From contig CAWCDW010000005.1 in the NCBI GenBank assembly GCA_963794475.1, positions 124,001 to 188,000 of the forward strand: DNA of 64,000 bases. Reading direction: 5' to 3'. The notes below the pieces were generated by a model, which saw only the letters and a program-made list of their open reading frames with translations, had not been told where the DNA came from and searched no databases. Positions 8,640 to 17,679 of this stretch are shown piece by piece. The position numbers were made by a program, and so were the translations under genes. Every line of letters starts with the position of its first letter. Position 1 is the first letter of the stretch. The DNA is from GAS188 sp963794475. GTDB lineage: Bacteria > Pseudomonadota > Alphaproteobacteria > Rhizobiales > Beijerinckiaceae.

Positions 8640-9311
8640 TCAGAACGCAAATTCGGGCTTCTTGCTGAAGGATCGAAGCAGAGGCGCCGAGGCATCAAAC
8701 ACGGCGCGACCTGTCAGAGCGTCGCCTGTCTTGACCTGGAGCATCACCTGTGCGGCGCGCCCCACACCCGCGACCCCGAGCAGACGCCCGCCATCCGCCA
8801 ATTGCGCGACAAGCGTCTCGGGCTCACGCTCGTAAGCGCCCTCGATGAAGATCACATCGAAGGGGGCGTCCGAGGGAGCACCTTCGAAAAGCATCCCGAC
8901 CCGTGTCTTGACGCCGGAAATTCCGCCCTCGGAGAGCGCGCGCGCGGCAGTCGCGATCAGGCCCGCGTCTTCGTCGAGCGCCACCACTTGCGCGCCGAGC
9001 TCCGCAAAGACGGCGCTCCCATATCCGGTTCCGCAGGCAACGTGGAGAACCCTTTCACCCTGAACGGGCTCGAGCGCTTGGACCATCCGCGCGAGAAGCA
9101 CGGGGGCAAGCGAGTAACGGCTTTCGCCCGTCGCCTCGACGCGCCCGACCACGAGGTGTTGGTCGCTATAGGCGAAAGGCTTCGCGGCTTCCGGCAGGAA
9201 GCGTTCACGCGGCAAATCCTCGATGGCGGCCAAGACCGGTCGATAGGTGACATCCGCCGTGCGAATCTGGTTGTCGACCATACGGCGGCGGAGATCGGCG
9301 AACTCGAGCAT
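8640..9311 (-). CDS. pcm: Protein-L-isoaspartate O-methyltransferase
   Basis: A 223-residue SAM-dependent methyltransferase that repairs isoaspartyl residues in aged proteins. The N-terminus MLEFADLRRRMVDNQIRTADV and the PRERFLPEAAKPFAYSDQHL segment are typical of the alphaproteobacterial branch. The SAM-binding motif I is VLHVACGTGYGSAVFAELGA, followed by the acidic ribose-binding turn VVALDEDAGL. The start was placed at 9311 because GGAGGAG lies directly upstream. It precedes the tRNA-Cys on the opposite strand. Confidence 0.9.
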   Translation of the reverse strand: MLEFADLRRRMVDNQIRTADVTYRPVLAAIEDLPRERFLPEAAKPFAYSDQHLVVGRVEATGESRYSLAPVLLARMVQALEPVQGERVLHVACGTGYGSAVFAELGAQVVALDEDAGLIATAARALSEGGISGVKTRVGMLFEGAPSDAPFDVIFIEGAYEREPETLVAQLADGGRLLGVAGVGRAAQVMLQVKTGDALTGRAVFDASAPLLRSFSKKPEFAF

Positions 9312-9486
9312 GGGGGCTCCTCCAGTGCCAGGGCTTTTATTCCTGTGCGGGCCAAAGGCAAGCACGGCACAAACCCCTGAGGGCGTATGGCAACGGGCGA
9401 AATCCCGAGCCTACGTTGCTGGGCACCGGCAGGGATATTGCCCAATCGCCTGGCACGCTTTAACGAGAGCGCGAGATGCGCCTTGA

Positions 9487-9560
9487 GGCCTCGTGGCGGA
9501 GTGGCTACGCAGAGGACTGCAAATCCTTGTACGGGGGTTCGATTCCCTCCGAGGCCTCCA
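9487..9560 (+). tRNA. tRNA-Cys (anticodon GCA)
   Basis: A complete 74-base cloverleaf. The acceptor stem GGCCTCG pairs with CGAGGCC, the discriminator is T and CCA is encoded. The D arm is GCGGAGTGGCTACGC. The anticodon stem GAGGA/TCCTT closes the loop CTGCAAA, giving anticodon GCA. The T arm carries TTCGATT. The U discriminator and GCA anticodon identify cysteine. It stands at the left edge of the accessory-looking stretch. Confidence 0.97.
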
Positions 9561-9668
9561 AAAACCTGTTCGCACGCGTTCGCTTTGGTTTCTTTGTCTT
9601 TGATCGCCTTTCGGCGGTCTCTCAAAGATCGCGTTACGCCTGCGATCATGCGGTACCCGAGACGCGCC

Positions 9669-10373
9669 CTACACCGTCTTCGATTTCTGAACGGCCTTTA
9701 CCGCGTTGCGGATCACGTCCAGCACAGCAGGCGGTTGGGAGAGCATAGGGACGTGACTAGCGCGCAACTCGGCGGTTGTGGCGCCCATGCGCTTCGCAAC
9801 GAAACGCTGTAGTTCGGGGTGGACGGTGCGATCTTCGGTGGTCACCATGTACCAGCTCGGCTTCGACCGCCAGGCAACGCCATCGAGCTTTTGCGTGAAT
9901 AGGTCGGGCACGGGCACGGCCTGGGTCGCCCAGACGACCTTCTGCTCCGCCTCTGGCAGATCACCTACGAAACACCCGACGCCGTCAGGCTTTAGCCAGA
10001 TCCGCCCATCGGCGACCTCGATGTGGGAGAAGACTTCCGTGACAGGGAACTTCTGCTGCTGGCTTTGCGAGGTTTCGGTCTCGTCGGGTGCGAGCGCCGC
10101 GATGTAGACCAGGGCGGCGACGCGGTCGTGCGTCCCCGCGTGTGTGATAAGGGTACCGCCGTAAGAGTGACCCACAAGGACCACGGGGCCCCCGACCCGC
10201 CCGAAGCAACGGGTGACGCAGTCCACGTCGCCTTTGAGCGAGTCCAGGCCGTGCTGTGAGCAAATCACCTCGTGCCCGTCCGCCTGCAGCGTGGGGATCA
10301 GCTTCTGGAAGCATGAGCCATCGGCCCAAAGCCCGTGAGCGAATACGATAGATGGATTCTTCTGTGCCGGCAT
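9669..10373 (-). CDS. Alpha/beta hydrolase (esterase-like)
   Basis: A 234-residue alpha/beta hydrolase without a signal peptide. It has an oxyanion segment (SIVFAHGLWADGSCF), the nucleophile elbow VGHSYGGTL, an acidic residue in MVTTEDRTVHP and the catalytic His in ASHVPMLSQP. This arrangement resembles plant methylesterase/salicylate-binding-type bacterial esterases; the substrate is unknown. The start was set at 10373 (MPAQKNPS), immediately before the first strand of the fold. Genes downstream are on the opposite strand, so it is probably transcribed alone. Confidence 0.8.
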   Translation of the reverse strand: MPAQKNPSIVFAHGLWADGSCFQKLIPTLQADGHEVICSQHGLDSLKGDVDCVTRCFGRVGGPVVLVGHSYGGTLITHAGTHDRVAALVYIAALAPDETETSQSQQQKFPVTEVFSHIEVADGRIWLKPDGVGCFVGDLPEAEQKVVWATQAVPVPDLFTQKLDGVAWRSKPSWYMVTTEDRTVHPELQRFVAKRMGATTAELRASHVPMLSQPPAVLDVIRNAVKAVQKSKTV

Positions 10374-10996
10374 GGCCCACCCCTTGCTCGCGTCTGGAAA
10401 CGTAGGCGCTTGGAACGCTATAGATATTCGTCGACCAATACCATCGGCGGAACTCACTTGTTACTTAGAAAAACTGACAAATATAATCATCCATCAATCG
10501 AGATTGGAATTGTGCTCTATCCCCATGTCGCATTCTCGACCGGGGACGGGTCTGCCGACATGGTCATAGTCGCGACAACGCTTCCCGTGCTTGAAAGATG
10601 ATGTGACCAAAACGGAAGTCATCGGCTTGATCTCTTCATTCCAAAACGGTGGCTCATCATCGAAGAATAGCAGGAACAATTGCAGCCGTATCTCATGGCG
10701 CGTAGAGTTCAACGGCTCAGCGCGGTGGCGGGCCCCGGTGGTCTTTCTGTTTGGCCTCGGCTCTGACACGCAGTGTTGATCAGCTTCTTCACGGTCGCGG
10801 CGAGCCACGCCTCGCGCGGCATGCCCCTCTTGAGCGTGACGATCTTCCCGGCGCTCTCTGTTCGGTCCTCGTCCGCGCTACCGCCAACGGCATGCTTTTG
10901 ACGGCCTGCCACTCGCCGGGCGCTATCTCTGCCAGCGTTCACTTCGTATCGCAGATCACCCGGTCTCTCATTATGTGCTTGAATGGAGATCAGCAA
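10374..10996. other. Gene-free intergenic region between divergent genes
   Basis: About 620 bases between the divergently oriented hydrolase and cNMP-flavoprotein genes. Parts (10430-10700) are clearly more A+T-rich than the surroundings. Short open frames exist on both strands, but none has a ribosome site, a recognisable motif or a convincing composition. It probably holds both promoters and may contain decayed coding sequence. Confidence 0.5.
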
Positions 10997-12703
10997 ATGA
11001 AGGTGAAAATGTCCCGACCTCCGCACCCGATCATTGCGGCCCGCCAGGCGCAGATGTTTCCCAAGCTTGCGTGGGCTGAAATTGAGCGCGCGCGTCGTTT
11101 CGGTGAAGCCAAATCCTATGCTTCGAGCGAACACGTCCTAAAGGCGGGAGAAGTTGCGCCGGGTCTGATCGTGATCCTTTCAGGCAAGGTGCAGGTCACG
11201 CAAGGCCGGGGGCTCGATCTGCAGGAAACGATCGTCACGCACGGGCCGGGTCACTTCGTGGGCGAACTCGCGCAGCTCGCCAGCCGCCCTTCGCTCGTAG
11301 ATGCCGAAGCGCTTGAGCCGGTCGAGGCTATCGTGATTCCTTCAGACAGGCTTCGAGACCTGATGGTGCAAGAGGCTGAGCTTGGTGAGCGCATCATGCG
11401 AGCATTGATCCTGCGCCGCGTGGGCTTGTTGGAAAGCGGAGCGAGCGGGCCGGTCATCATCGGGCGGGGCGATCATGCCGACGTGCTGCGCTTGCAGGGC
11501 TTTCTCGCGCGTAACGGCCAGCCGCATCGCGTGCTCGATTCCGATAGCGACTCTTGCGCGAAGACCTTGATCGAGCGCTTTCATGTCGACGTGCATCATC
11601 TTCCCATCGTGCTTTGTCCCAATGGCCAATTGCTGCGCAATCCCAGTGAGAACGAGCTCGCCCGCTGTATCGGCCTGGTTCGGCGGATCGATCCGGCGAA
11701 AGTCTATGACGTGGCAATCGTTGGCGCTGGGCCGGCGGGATTGGCTGCTGCCGTGTACGCGGCATCGGAGGGGTTTTCCGTGATCGTGCTCGACTGCCGC
11801 GCTTTCGGCGGACAGGCCGGCGCCTCCTCGCGCATCGAGAACTACCTCGGGTTTCCCACGGGGATTTCGGGGATGGCGCTGATGGCCCGCGCTTTCAATC
11901 AGGCGCAGAAGTTCGGCGTGGAAATGGCGATACCGGACCAGGCAAACCTATTGCGCGATCACTTCGAACAGGGCGCCAGACGCTATGTGTTGAATATCGG
12001 CGACGACGAGAAAGTGCAGGCGCGCGCAGTGGTCCTGGCAAGTGGCGCGCGCTATCGGCGACTCGACGTACCGAATCTTACTTCGTTCGAAGGATCGTCC
12101 GTGCACTACTGGGCCTCGCCGATTGAGGCGCGGCTTTGCAAGGGACAGGAGGTAGTGTTGGTGGGAGCGGGTAATTCCGCGGGACAGGCGGCGGTGTATT
12201 TGGCGAGCCAGACAAAGAAGGTTTGGCTGCTGGCGCGCGCCGAATCCTTGGAAGCGAGCATGTCGCGATACCTCGTGGAGCGGATCAAGGCACAACCAAA
12301 CATTGAGGTGCTGACCAAAACTGAAATCACCGCGCTGGAAGGACATGAGGGCGAGCTCGAAAGCGTCCGCTGGCGTGACGGGAGCGGCGAAGAATCGGCT
12401 CACGCTATCCGCCACCTGTTTCTGTTCATCGGCGCCGACCCGAACACGGACTGGCTGGCGCAGTGCGCCGTCGCATTAGATGAGAAAGGCTTTGTACGCA
12501 CCGGAAGCGATTGCGGAGAAGGGCACCATCCGATGGAGACAAGCCTCACAGGCGTCTTCGCCATTGGCGACGTGCGATCCGGTTCCGTCAAACGCGTAGC
12601 GGCCGCCGTGGGTGAAGGCGCCCAGGTAGTCGCTGCGCTGCATGCCTATCTTGGGCAAACTGGTGTTGAGGCCGCCGCGCCTACGCCGGCTGGGACGTTC
12701 TGA
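10997..12703 (+). CDS. Cyclic-nucleotide-binding domain plus thioredoxin-reductase-like FAD oxidoreductase lacking the CxxC pair
   Basis: A 568-residue cytoplasmic flavoprotein. Residues 20-150 form a CRP-like cyclic-nucleotide-binding domain (ILSGKVQVTQG, GPGHFVGELAQLASRPSLVD). A thioredoxin-like segment follows (about 155-235), then a TrxB-like two-nucleotide-domain reductase: FAD motif VAIVGAGPAGLAAAVYA, FGGQAGASSRIENYLGFP, NADPH motif VVLVGAGNSAGQAAVYLA and the C-terminal FAIGDVRSGSVKRVAAAVGEG. Where TrxB has its redox-active CxxC this protein reads HYWASPIEARLC, so it cannot reduce thioredoxin in the usual way. The start at 10997 has GGAGATCAG upstream; an in-frame extension back to 10751 shows no homology. 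Confidence 0.85.
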   Translation: MKVKMSRPPHPIIAARQAQMFPKLAWAEIERARRFGEAKSYASSEHVLKAGEVAPGLIVILSGKVQVTQGRGLDLQETIVTHGPGHFVGELAQLASRPSLVDAEALEPVEAIVIPSDRLRDLMVQEAELGERIMRALILRRVGLLESGASGPVIIGRGDHADVLRLQGFLARNGQPHRVLDSDSDSCAKTLIERFHVDVHHLPIVLCPNGQLLRNPSENELARCIGLVRRIDPAKVYDVAIVGAGPAGLAAAVYAASEGFSVIVLDCRAFGGQAGASSRIENYLGFPTGISGMALMARAFNQAQKFGVEMAIPDQANLLRDHFEQGARRYVLNIGDDEKVQARAVVLASGARYRRLDVPNLTSFEGSSVHYWASPIEARLCKGQEVVLVGAGNSAGQAAVYLASQTKKVWLLARAESLEASMSRYLVERIKAQPNIEVLTKTEITALEGHEGELESVRWRDGSGEESAHAIRHLFLFIGADPNTDWLAQCAVALDEKGFVRTGSDCGEGHHPMETSLTGVFAIGDVRSGSVKRVAAAVGEGAQVVAALHAYLGQTGVEAAAPTPAGTF

Positions 12704-13361
12704 CGCTTTACCGCTTACTGCGTCGGCATCGGCATCGGCATCATGGTTGAGATTGGCGATGTTCCACACAGAGCCGGTGATGGCGAGAAAGGCGATAGCG
12801 CAGATGGAGCGCCGGCTGCGCGCTGCCGCCGAGACAGGCACGCCGGTTTGCATGGCGTTTGATGCGGATGCGGTTGCCCGTCGTCCCGCTATTTCGCGAA
12901 CTCCGTTACTTGTGGCCCCCCACAGGGGGCAATGATCGGCCCATTAAGGGTTCTCGGGCCGAACCGTGCACACCGCTCGCCATCGCCATGCGCGTAGAGA
13001 CTGCGGGAGGACCGCGGGCAACCACGCGCCAGTCTCCCGCGACACCCGGCTCGAGTGAGAGTGCGGACCGGCTTCGCCCGGCGCGGGTTGACACACAGTG
13101 GCAGAACGAGAGATTGTCAAGTAAAACCTATCAAATCAAAGGGTTGACGAGGCAGATTTGACGGATCCGAGCCCTCGCCACCCTTTCTTCGCGATGGTCG
13201 GCGCAGGGCGATCACAGGCCTTTGGGCTGATGTTGAAGCGGCATCCCGTCAGGGGCGCGGGGATCGGCGCAGACGAGAGAACGGGTAGCGGGCCAGTTTG
13301 AATAGGGCAGCGCGATTTTGCCCCTAGCCTCGCTTGCCCTTCGTCCCCATAATGAGAGCGC
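12704..13361. other. Gene-free interval with GC hairpin and short hexamer repeat
   Basis: About 660 bases without a convincing gene. It holds three copies of the hexamer TCGGCA (12723-12740) and a perfect GCCCCC-CACA-GGGGGC hairpin at 12915-12930. The hairpin has no U-run but could end transcription of the flavoprotein gene with Rho help. Short open frames on both strands lack ribosome sites and recognisable motifs. Confidence 0.45.
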
Positions 13362-13556
13362 ATGACGGACCACAAACCAAAAGTCAGTCTTGAGCCAGCC
13401 AAGGTCAAAAGAGGCCCAGGCTGGTATGTCCGCGTATCCTACGAAGGCGGACAGACCGAGGTGAGCGGCTTTCGCTCCGAGGTCGAGGCGAAGATGTGGA
13501 TCCAACGCGAATCTGAAACTTGGCTGCGAAAGTATGAGGGCGGTCGTCTCGCCTGA
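13362..13556 (+). CDS. Small conserved-type hypothetical protein
   Basis: A 64-residue charged protein with no signal peptide or membrane segment. The core GPGWYVRVSYEGGQTEVSGFRSEVEAKMWI, followed by WLRKYEGG, looks like a three-strand sheet and helix. Small proteins of this style are, to my recollection, common in rhizobia and without known function. The pattern resembles the AP2-like or Arm-type DNA-binding region of phage integrases, but that is only a fold-level impression. It lies about 100 bases before the SulP gene in the same direction. Confidence 0.6.
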   Translation: MTDHKPKVSLEPAKVKRGPGWYVRVSYEGGQTEVSGFRSEVEAKMWIQRESETWLRKYEGGRLA

Positions 13557-13658
13557 GCATCCGAACGAGCGCCTGCGGAATTGATATGAGAGGTGGGCCG
13601 CGCCAAATGCCGTCCCTCTCGCGGTCCCCGCAGACGGGGAGTTCCGGGAACAAAATAC

Positions 13659-15365
13659 ATGAACGACGGGCGGGGATCGCAAAAAGGATTTCCGATCGTA
13701 AAGATGCTGATCCCCTGGGTTCCGGCTCTAGGCTGGATCAAAACCTATTCTGCGAAGAGTCTCTCCATCGACCTCGTGGCCGGCCTCTCGCTCACCGCGT
13801 TCGTGATCCCGGAATCGCTCGCTTACGCCACGCTCGCGCAATTGCCGCCGGTGACTGGGCTCTACTGCTATCTTCTGGCGGGAGTGGCTTACGCTTTGTT
13901 CGGGACGAGCCGCCAGCTTGCGGTAGGCCCAACTTCCTCCCTGGCGATCGTGATCGCCACAAGCATTGCCGCGATTGGGGGCGGCGACCCGGCACGGGCC
14001 ATGGCGCTCGCGTCGGCGATGGCGCTCATCGTTGCAATCGTTAGCATTGCCGGCCGGTTTATCGGCCTTGCCAACGCCGCCTATTTCATTTCGGATTCGA
14101 TCCTGTTCGGTTTCAAGACAGGGGCCGCGTTCTACATTGCCTCGACGCAATTGCCGAAGCTGTTCGGCATCGAGGACTCGGCAGGTAATTTTTTCGAGCG
14201 CGTCGGCCACGTCCTCTGGTCGTTGCCCGAAACTCACATCCCATCGCTCCTGATCGGCCTCGGATCGATCGCTCTTTTCGTGATGTTATCCCGAGCCCTG
14301 CCGCACCGGCCGACGACACTGGTTGTCGTTTGTGCGGCGATCGCGGTCATGTCCGTATTTGGACTCTCCGACCGTGGTATCAAGATCGTTGGCGAGCTCC
14401 CGACCGGCCTCCCGGCAATCGGTATCCCGAACCTACATCTCTCCGATATTTCCGCTTTGCTGCCCGCCGCGCTCGCATGCTTCATGCTCGCTTACGGCGA
14501 AACGATATCCAGCGCCCGCACCTTCGCGCAAAAACATGGTTACGATATCAACCCGGAGCAGGAGCTGACCGCGCTTGGCGCCGCCAACCTCGCGACGGGA
14601 CTGGCGCACGGGTTTCCGGTTTCGGGGGGCATGTCACAAACCGCTGTCAATGACATGGGCCGAGCCTCTTCGCCGATGGCTTTGGTGGTGAACTCCGCCG
14701 CCATTGCGCTGACCCTGATGTTCCTCGCACCTGTCTTTCATGACCTCCCCGAGCCTGTTCTCGCATCGGTCGTTCTGATGGCGGCGGCCCACATGGTGCG
14801 CTTCGATGATTTGCGGCGGTTGCGCGTGGCTTCGCGCTCGGAATTCCACATTTGTCTTCTTGCGCTCTTCGGCGTGCTCTTCCTGGGTCTGCTTGACGGG
14901 CTTCTCGTCGCCGCGATCGGTTCAGTCGTCGTGCTGATCGCCCATACATCCCGGCCGCCAGTGGTCGTTCTCGGGCGCGATCCCCTCACAGGAGAATTTG
15001 TGAACCGTGCCCGCTACCCAAACGCCGGGGACACGCCGGGCGCGCTCGTGGTGCGTAGCGCGGGCGCGTGGCTCTATTTCAATGCCGAGCACATCCGCCG
15101 ACGCATCCTCGATCTCCTTGTCGCGGCCCCCGCGGATATCAAGATGATCGTCATCGATTTTTCAATGGTGCCCACGATCGACACCACCGCGGGAAGCGCC
15201 TTGTGCGCGTTGGCCCGTTCGCTCAGGACTCGCAGCATCGCAATCGAGCTTGCCGAGTTGCGCGACGAGGTCGTGGACAATCTCAAGGCCGAGGGAGTCG
15301 AAAAAGACCTGTGTTGTATAACGGCTCATCGAAAGATCGAGGATTGCCTCGCGCGGACTCGCTGA
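13659..15365 (+). CDS. SulP family anion transporter with STAS domain
   Basis: A 568-residue inner-membrane transporter of the SLC26/SulP family. Residues 20-440 hold about 11-12 hydrophobic segments with family landmarks DLVAGLSLTAFVIPESLAYA, GLYCYLLAGVAYALFGTSRQLAVGPTS and GFPVSGGMSQTAVND. The C-terminal STAS domain (about 450-560) contains IVIDFSMVPTIDTTAGSALCAL. Bacterial SulP proteins carry sulfate, bicarbonate or dicarboxylates; the ion here is not predictable. The start at 13659 drops a hydrophilic upstream extension. A FixK/FNR-type box lies 90 bases past its end and belongs to the next gene. Confidence 0.9.
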   Translation: MNDGRGSQKGFPIVKMLIPWVPALGWIKTYSAKSLSIDLVAGLSLTAFVIPESLAYATLAQLPPVTGLYCYLLAGVAYALFGTSRQLAVGPTSSLAIVIATSIAAIGGGDPARAMALASAMALIVAIVSIAGRFIGLANAAYFISDSILFGFKTGAAFYIASTQLPKLFGIEDSAGNFFERVGHVLWSLPETHIPSLLIGLGSIALFVMLSRALPHRPTTLVVVCAAIAVMSVFGLSDRGIKIVGELPTGLPAIGIPNLHLSDISALLPAALACFMLAYGETISSARTFAQKHGYDINPEQELTALGAANLATGLAHGFPVSGGMSQTAVNDMGRASSPMALVVNSAAIALTLMFLAPVFHDLPEPVLASVVLMAAAHMVRFDDLRRLRVASRSEFHICLLALFGVLFLGLLDGLLVAAIGSVVVLIAHTSRPPVVVLGRDPLTGEFVNRARYPNAGDTPGALVVRSAGAWLYFNAEHIRRRILDLLVAAPADIKMIVIDFSMVPTIDTTAGSALCALARSLRTRSIAIELAELRDEVVDNLKAEGVEKDLCCITAHRKIEDCLARTR

Positions 15366-15453
15366 AAAGGATCGCGACCTTAAGTGAGAGTGATCAAATC
15401 GAGCGTGACGACCAAAGCCTTGACGCCTTTGCTCTAGTCGCCGCACTTTCAAA

Positions 15454-15467
15454 TTGATCTGCATCAA
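15454..15467 (+). promoter_or_regulatory. FNR/FixK-type box (anaerobox)
   Basis: TTGAT-CTGC-ATCAA matches the FNR/FixK consensus TTGAT-N4-ATCAA at all ten defined positions. Its centre is about 170 bases upstream of the exported-protein gene at 15630, on the same strand, with nothing else between. This suggests low-oxygen activation of that gene and perhaps of ackA behind it. Confidence 0.7.
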
Positions 15468-15629
15468 ATCGATTCAGTAGACGGCCGCATCTATTGCGCG
15501 CCAAGATGTCGGTCGGGTGGGCACTGCGTGAACCCGAACGGCTCGCGTCGTCTTTCATCAATTCGATGTGGGCGCGGCTACACGACCTGCAGATCGGATC
15601 TTTGACCTTAAAATCGTAAGGAGAAAAAG

Positions 15630-16073
15630 ATGTTCAGTTTTGTTCGCGCAATTCGGAACGGCCTGGCCTTTGTGATGGCGGTGGCCATGCTTATGACCTT
15701 GTCCCTTCCCTCCCATGCCGCGGTTGGCACCGTGCGCATCAAGATCGTCAAAGCCGGTTTCATCGTGGGCGTTGGTGGTGGCAACGGCGTTCTGCACTTC
15801 GAGGGCAGGAATTACCATCTGGGCATCGGCGGCATCAGCGTGGGTACGATCGGCGCGGCGGGGGCAGATTTAGTCGGCCGCGCTTACAATCTTCATCATG
15901 CCGAAGATATCGCGGGCACCTATACGGCCGTTTCCGGCAGCATCGCGGTCGCGGGTGGCGTGAAAATCGTGCAGTTGCAGAACTCGAACGGCGTCGTCCT
16001 GAAGCTGCAAGGAAAGCAAGCGGGCTTCGAGGCGTCCGCCTCTTTGAGCGGATTGAGCATATCGCTACGTTGA
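15630..16073 (+). CDS. Exported protein, possibly EipA/DUF1134-like
   Basis: A 147-residue protein with a clear signal peptide (hydrophobic AFVMAVAMLMTLSL, cleavage near PSHAA). The mature part is Gly-rich and beta-strand-like: GFIVGVGGGNGVLHFEGRNYHL, GRAYNLHHAEDIAGTYTAV, LQNSNGVVLKLQG, and a C-terminal GLSISLR. The order of these elements recalls the DUF1134/EipA envelope proteins of alphaproteobacteria; this assignment is an inference. A strong AAGGAG ribosome site precedes the ATG. The perfect FNR/FixK-type box upstream indicates oxygen control, and the protein may act in the periplasm under low oxygen. Confidence 0.7.
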   Translation: MFSFVRAIRNGLAFVMAVAMLMTLSLPSHAAVGTVRIKIVKAGFIVGVGGGNGVLHFEGRNYHLGIGGISVGTIGAAGADLVGRAYNLHHAEDIAGTYTAVSGSIAVAGGVKIVQLQNSNGVVLKLQGKQAGFEASASLSGLSISLR

Positions 16074-16321
16074 GACCTGTCGACCTCCCGGGCATCGGCA
16101 GCCTCTCGACATTGGCACGCATGAGGCTGACGAGGCTCCGAGAGCTTGCATTGGCGGCTAGGCCTTCCCAAGGCCGCGGCGAAATCGCGAGCCGGCTCCG
16201 ACTTCACCTCGAAGCACATCAAAACGGCCCTTGCTCGCGCGATGCTGTGCTACCGCACGGAAAAGCTAAGGGAGACATGGCCCTCGAGCTGCCGCTCGAA
16301 TTTTCGATGAGGATCTGAAGC

Positions 16322-17531
16322 GTGACGCCCGTCTTCCTCGGTACTTAATTCCGGATCTTCGAGCTTGAAGTTCCAGGTCTTTGAAGCCAAGGGCGCGGGC
16401 GAGCCGCGCCGCATTTTTCGCGGTCAATTCGAGGGACTCGGCAGCAAGCCGCGTTTCATGGCAACCGATGCCACGGGTGAGGTCATTGCCCAAGCGAGCT
16501 GGGGCCACGGTGAAGAGGTCCGCCATGAGCAGGCGTTGAACCATTTGACGTCCTGGCTTCTCGAGCACAGCGAAGGGTTCTCGCTGGCCGGTGTCGGACA
16601 TCGGGTCGTCCATGGAGGCAAAGCCTACTTTCAACCGGTCAAGATTGATGAGCCCACGCTCGAGGCGCTGGAACGCCTCGTGCCGCTCGCTCCTCTGCAT
16701 CAGCCGCATAACCTCGAGCCCATCCGCATCCTACGGCGGCAATTTCCAGAAACGGTGCAGATCGCGTGCTTCGACACGGCCTTCCATCACGGACAACCGG
16801 AGCTTGCTCAACTCTTCGCCATCCCTCGATCGATGAGCGCGTCGGGCGTGAAGCGCTACGGCTTCCACGGCCTTTCTTACGCGTTTCTGGTTTCCGCCTT
16901 CGGGAAGTATGACCCGAAGCTCGCCAATGGGCGGGTGGTTGCCGCCCACCTTGGAAACGGTGCCAGCCTCTGCGCGATCCGGAACGGCGCGAGCCTCGCG
17001 ACGACGATGGGGTTTTCGGCGCTTGACGGATTGCCGATGGGGACGCGCTGCGGCAGCCTCGACCCTGGAGTCGTGTTTTACATGCTCAGGGAGATGAAGC
17101 TCGGCGTCGAGGAGGCCGAGGGGCTTCTCTACAACGAGTCCGGTCTTCTCGGCGTTTCGGGTATCTCAAACGACATGCGCGAATTGCGCGCGCAGGCAGC
17201 CACCGATCCGAGAGCGAAGCTCGCCATCGATCTCTTCGTCTACCGCATCGGGCGCGAGGTGGGTTCGCTGGTTGCAGCGCTCGGCGGAATAGACGCTCTG
17301 GTTTTCACCGCCGGCATCGGCGAGAACGATCACGCCACAAGAGCCGCAGTCCTGCAAAACGCCGCGTGGGCCGGCTTCGACCTCGACCCGGTTCAGAATG
17401 AGGCCGGTGGCCCGAAAATCACGCGCGGCGTGGGTCCCGCCGCTTGGGTGATCCCCACGGACGAGGAGCTGATGATCGCGCGCGAGATGCGCACGATGCT
17501 CGGCGAGATTGGCTCTTCTGCGATGGCCTGA
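16322..17531 (+). CDS. ackA: Acetate kinase, one-base frameshift in the first codons
   Basis: AckA interconverts acetyl phosphate plus ADP with acetate plus ATP, giving ATP under fermentative or low-oxygen conditions. From 16365 the frame reads LKFQVFEAKG and contains GHRVVHGGKAYF, CFDTAFH, KRYGFHGLS, HLGNGASL, MGTRCGSLDPG, FTAGIGEND and TDEELMIARE. Immediately upstream the same frame encodes VLNSGSSS, the phosphate-binding start of the family, but has no start codon. Removing one G near 16340 joins it to GTG at 16322, giving V(M)TPVFLVLNSGSSSLKF and about 402 residues. The true start is therefore hidden by an indel. No pta neighbour is present. Confidence 0.9.
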
Positions 17532-17679
17532 AGGCAAAAGAACACAAGGTAAAAACGATCAAAGGGGCGGCGGCGTTTCAAAAATGCCGAGCGTGCTTGC
17601 GGGGTCGCTCAAGTCTCCATCAGCAAGGCGCGCCAACACGTTCGTCTAATTCCTGATATTTCTAGAAGCTCGGCCGCAA

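Noticed and set aside
9312..9486. Possible riboswitch upstream of pcm
   Set aside because: No recognisable conserved core of a known riboswitch (TPP, cobalamin, FMN, glycine, SAM) could be seen on either strand.
10977..10994. TTGAATGGAGATCA as a second FNR/FixK box before the cNMP flavoprotein
   Set aside because: Half-sites are one base out of register with the TTGAT-N4-ATCAA consensus, and GGAGATCAG is better explained as the ribosome site.
12915..12930. GC hairpin as an intrinsic terminator for the flavoprotein gene
   Set aside because: Stem is perfect but no U-run follows on either strand and it lies over 200 bases after the stop; listed only within the gap.
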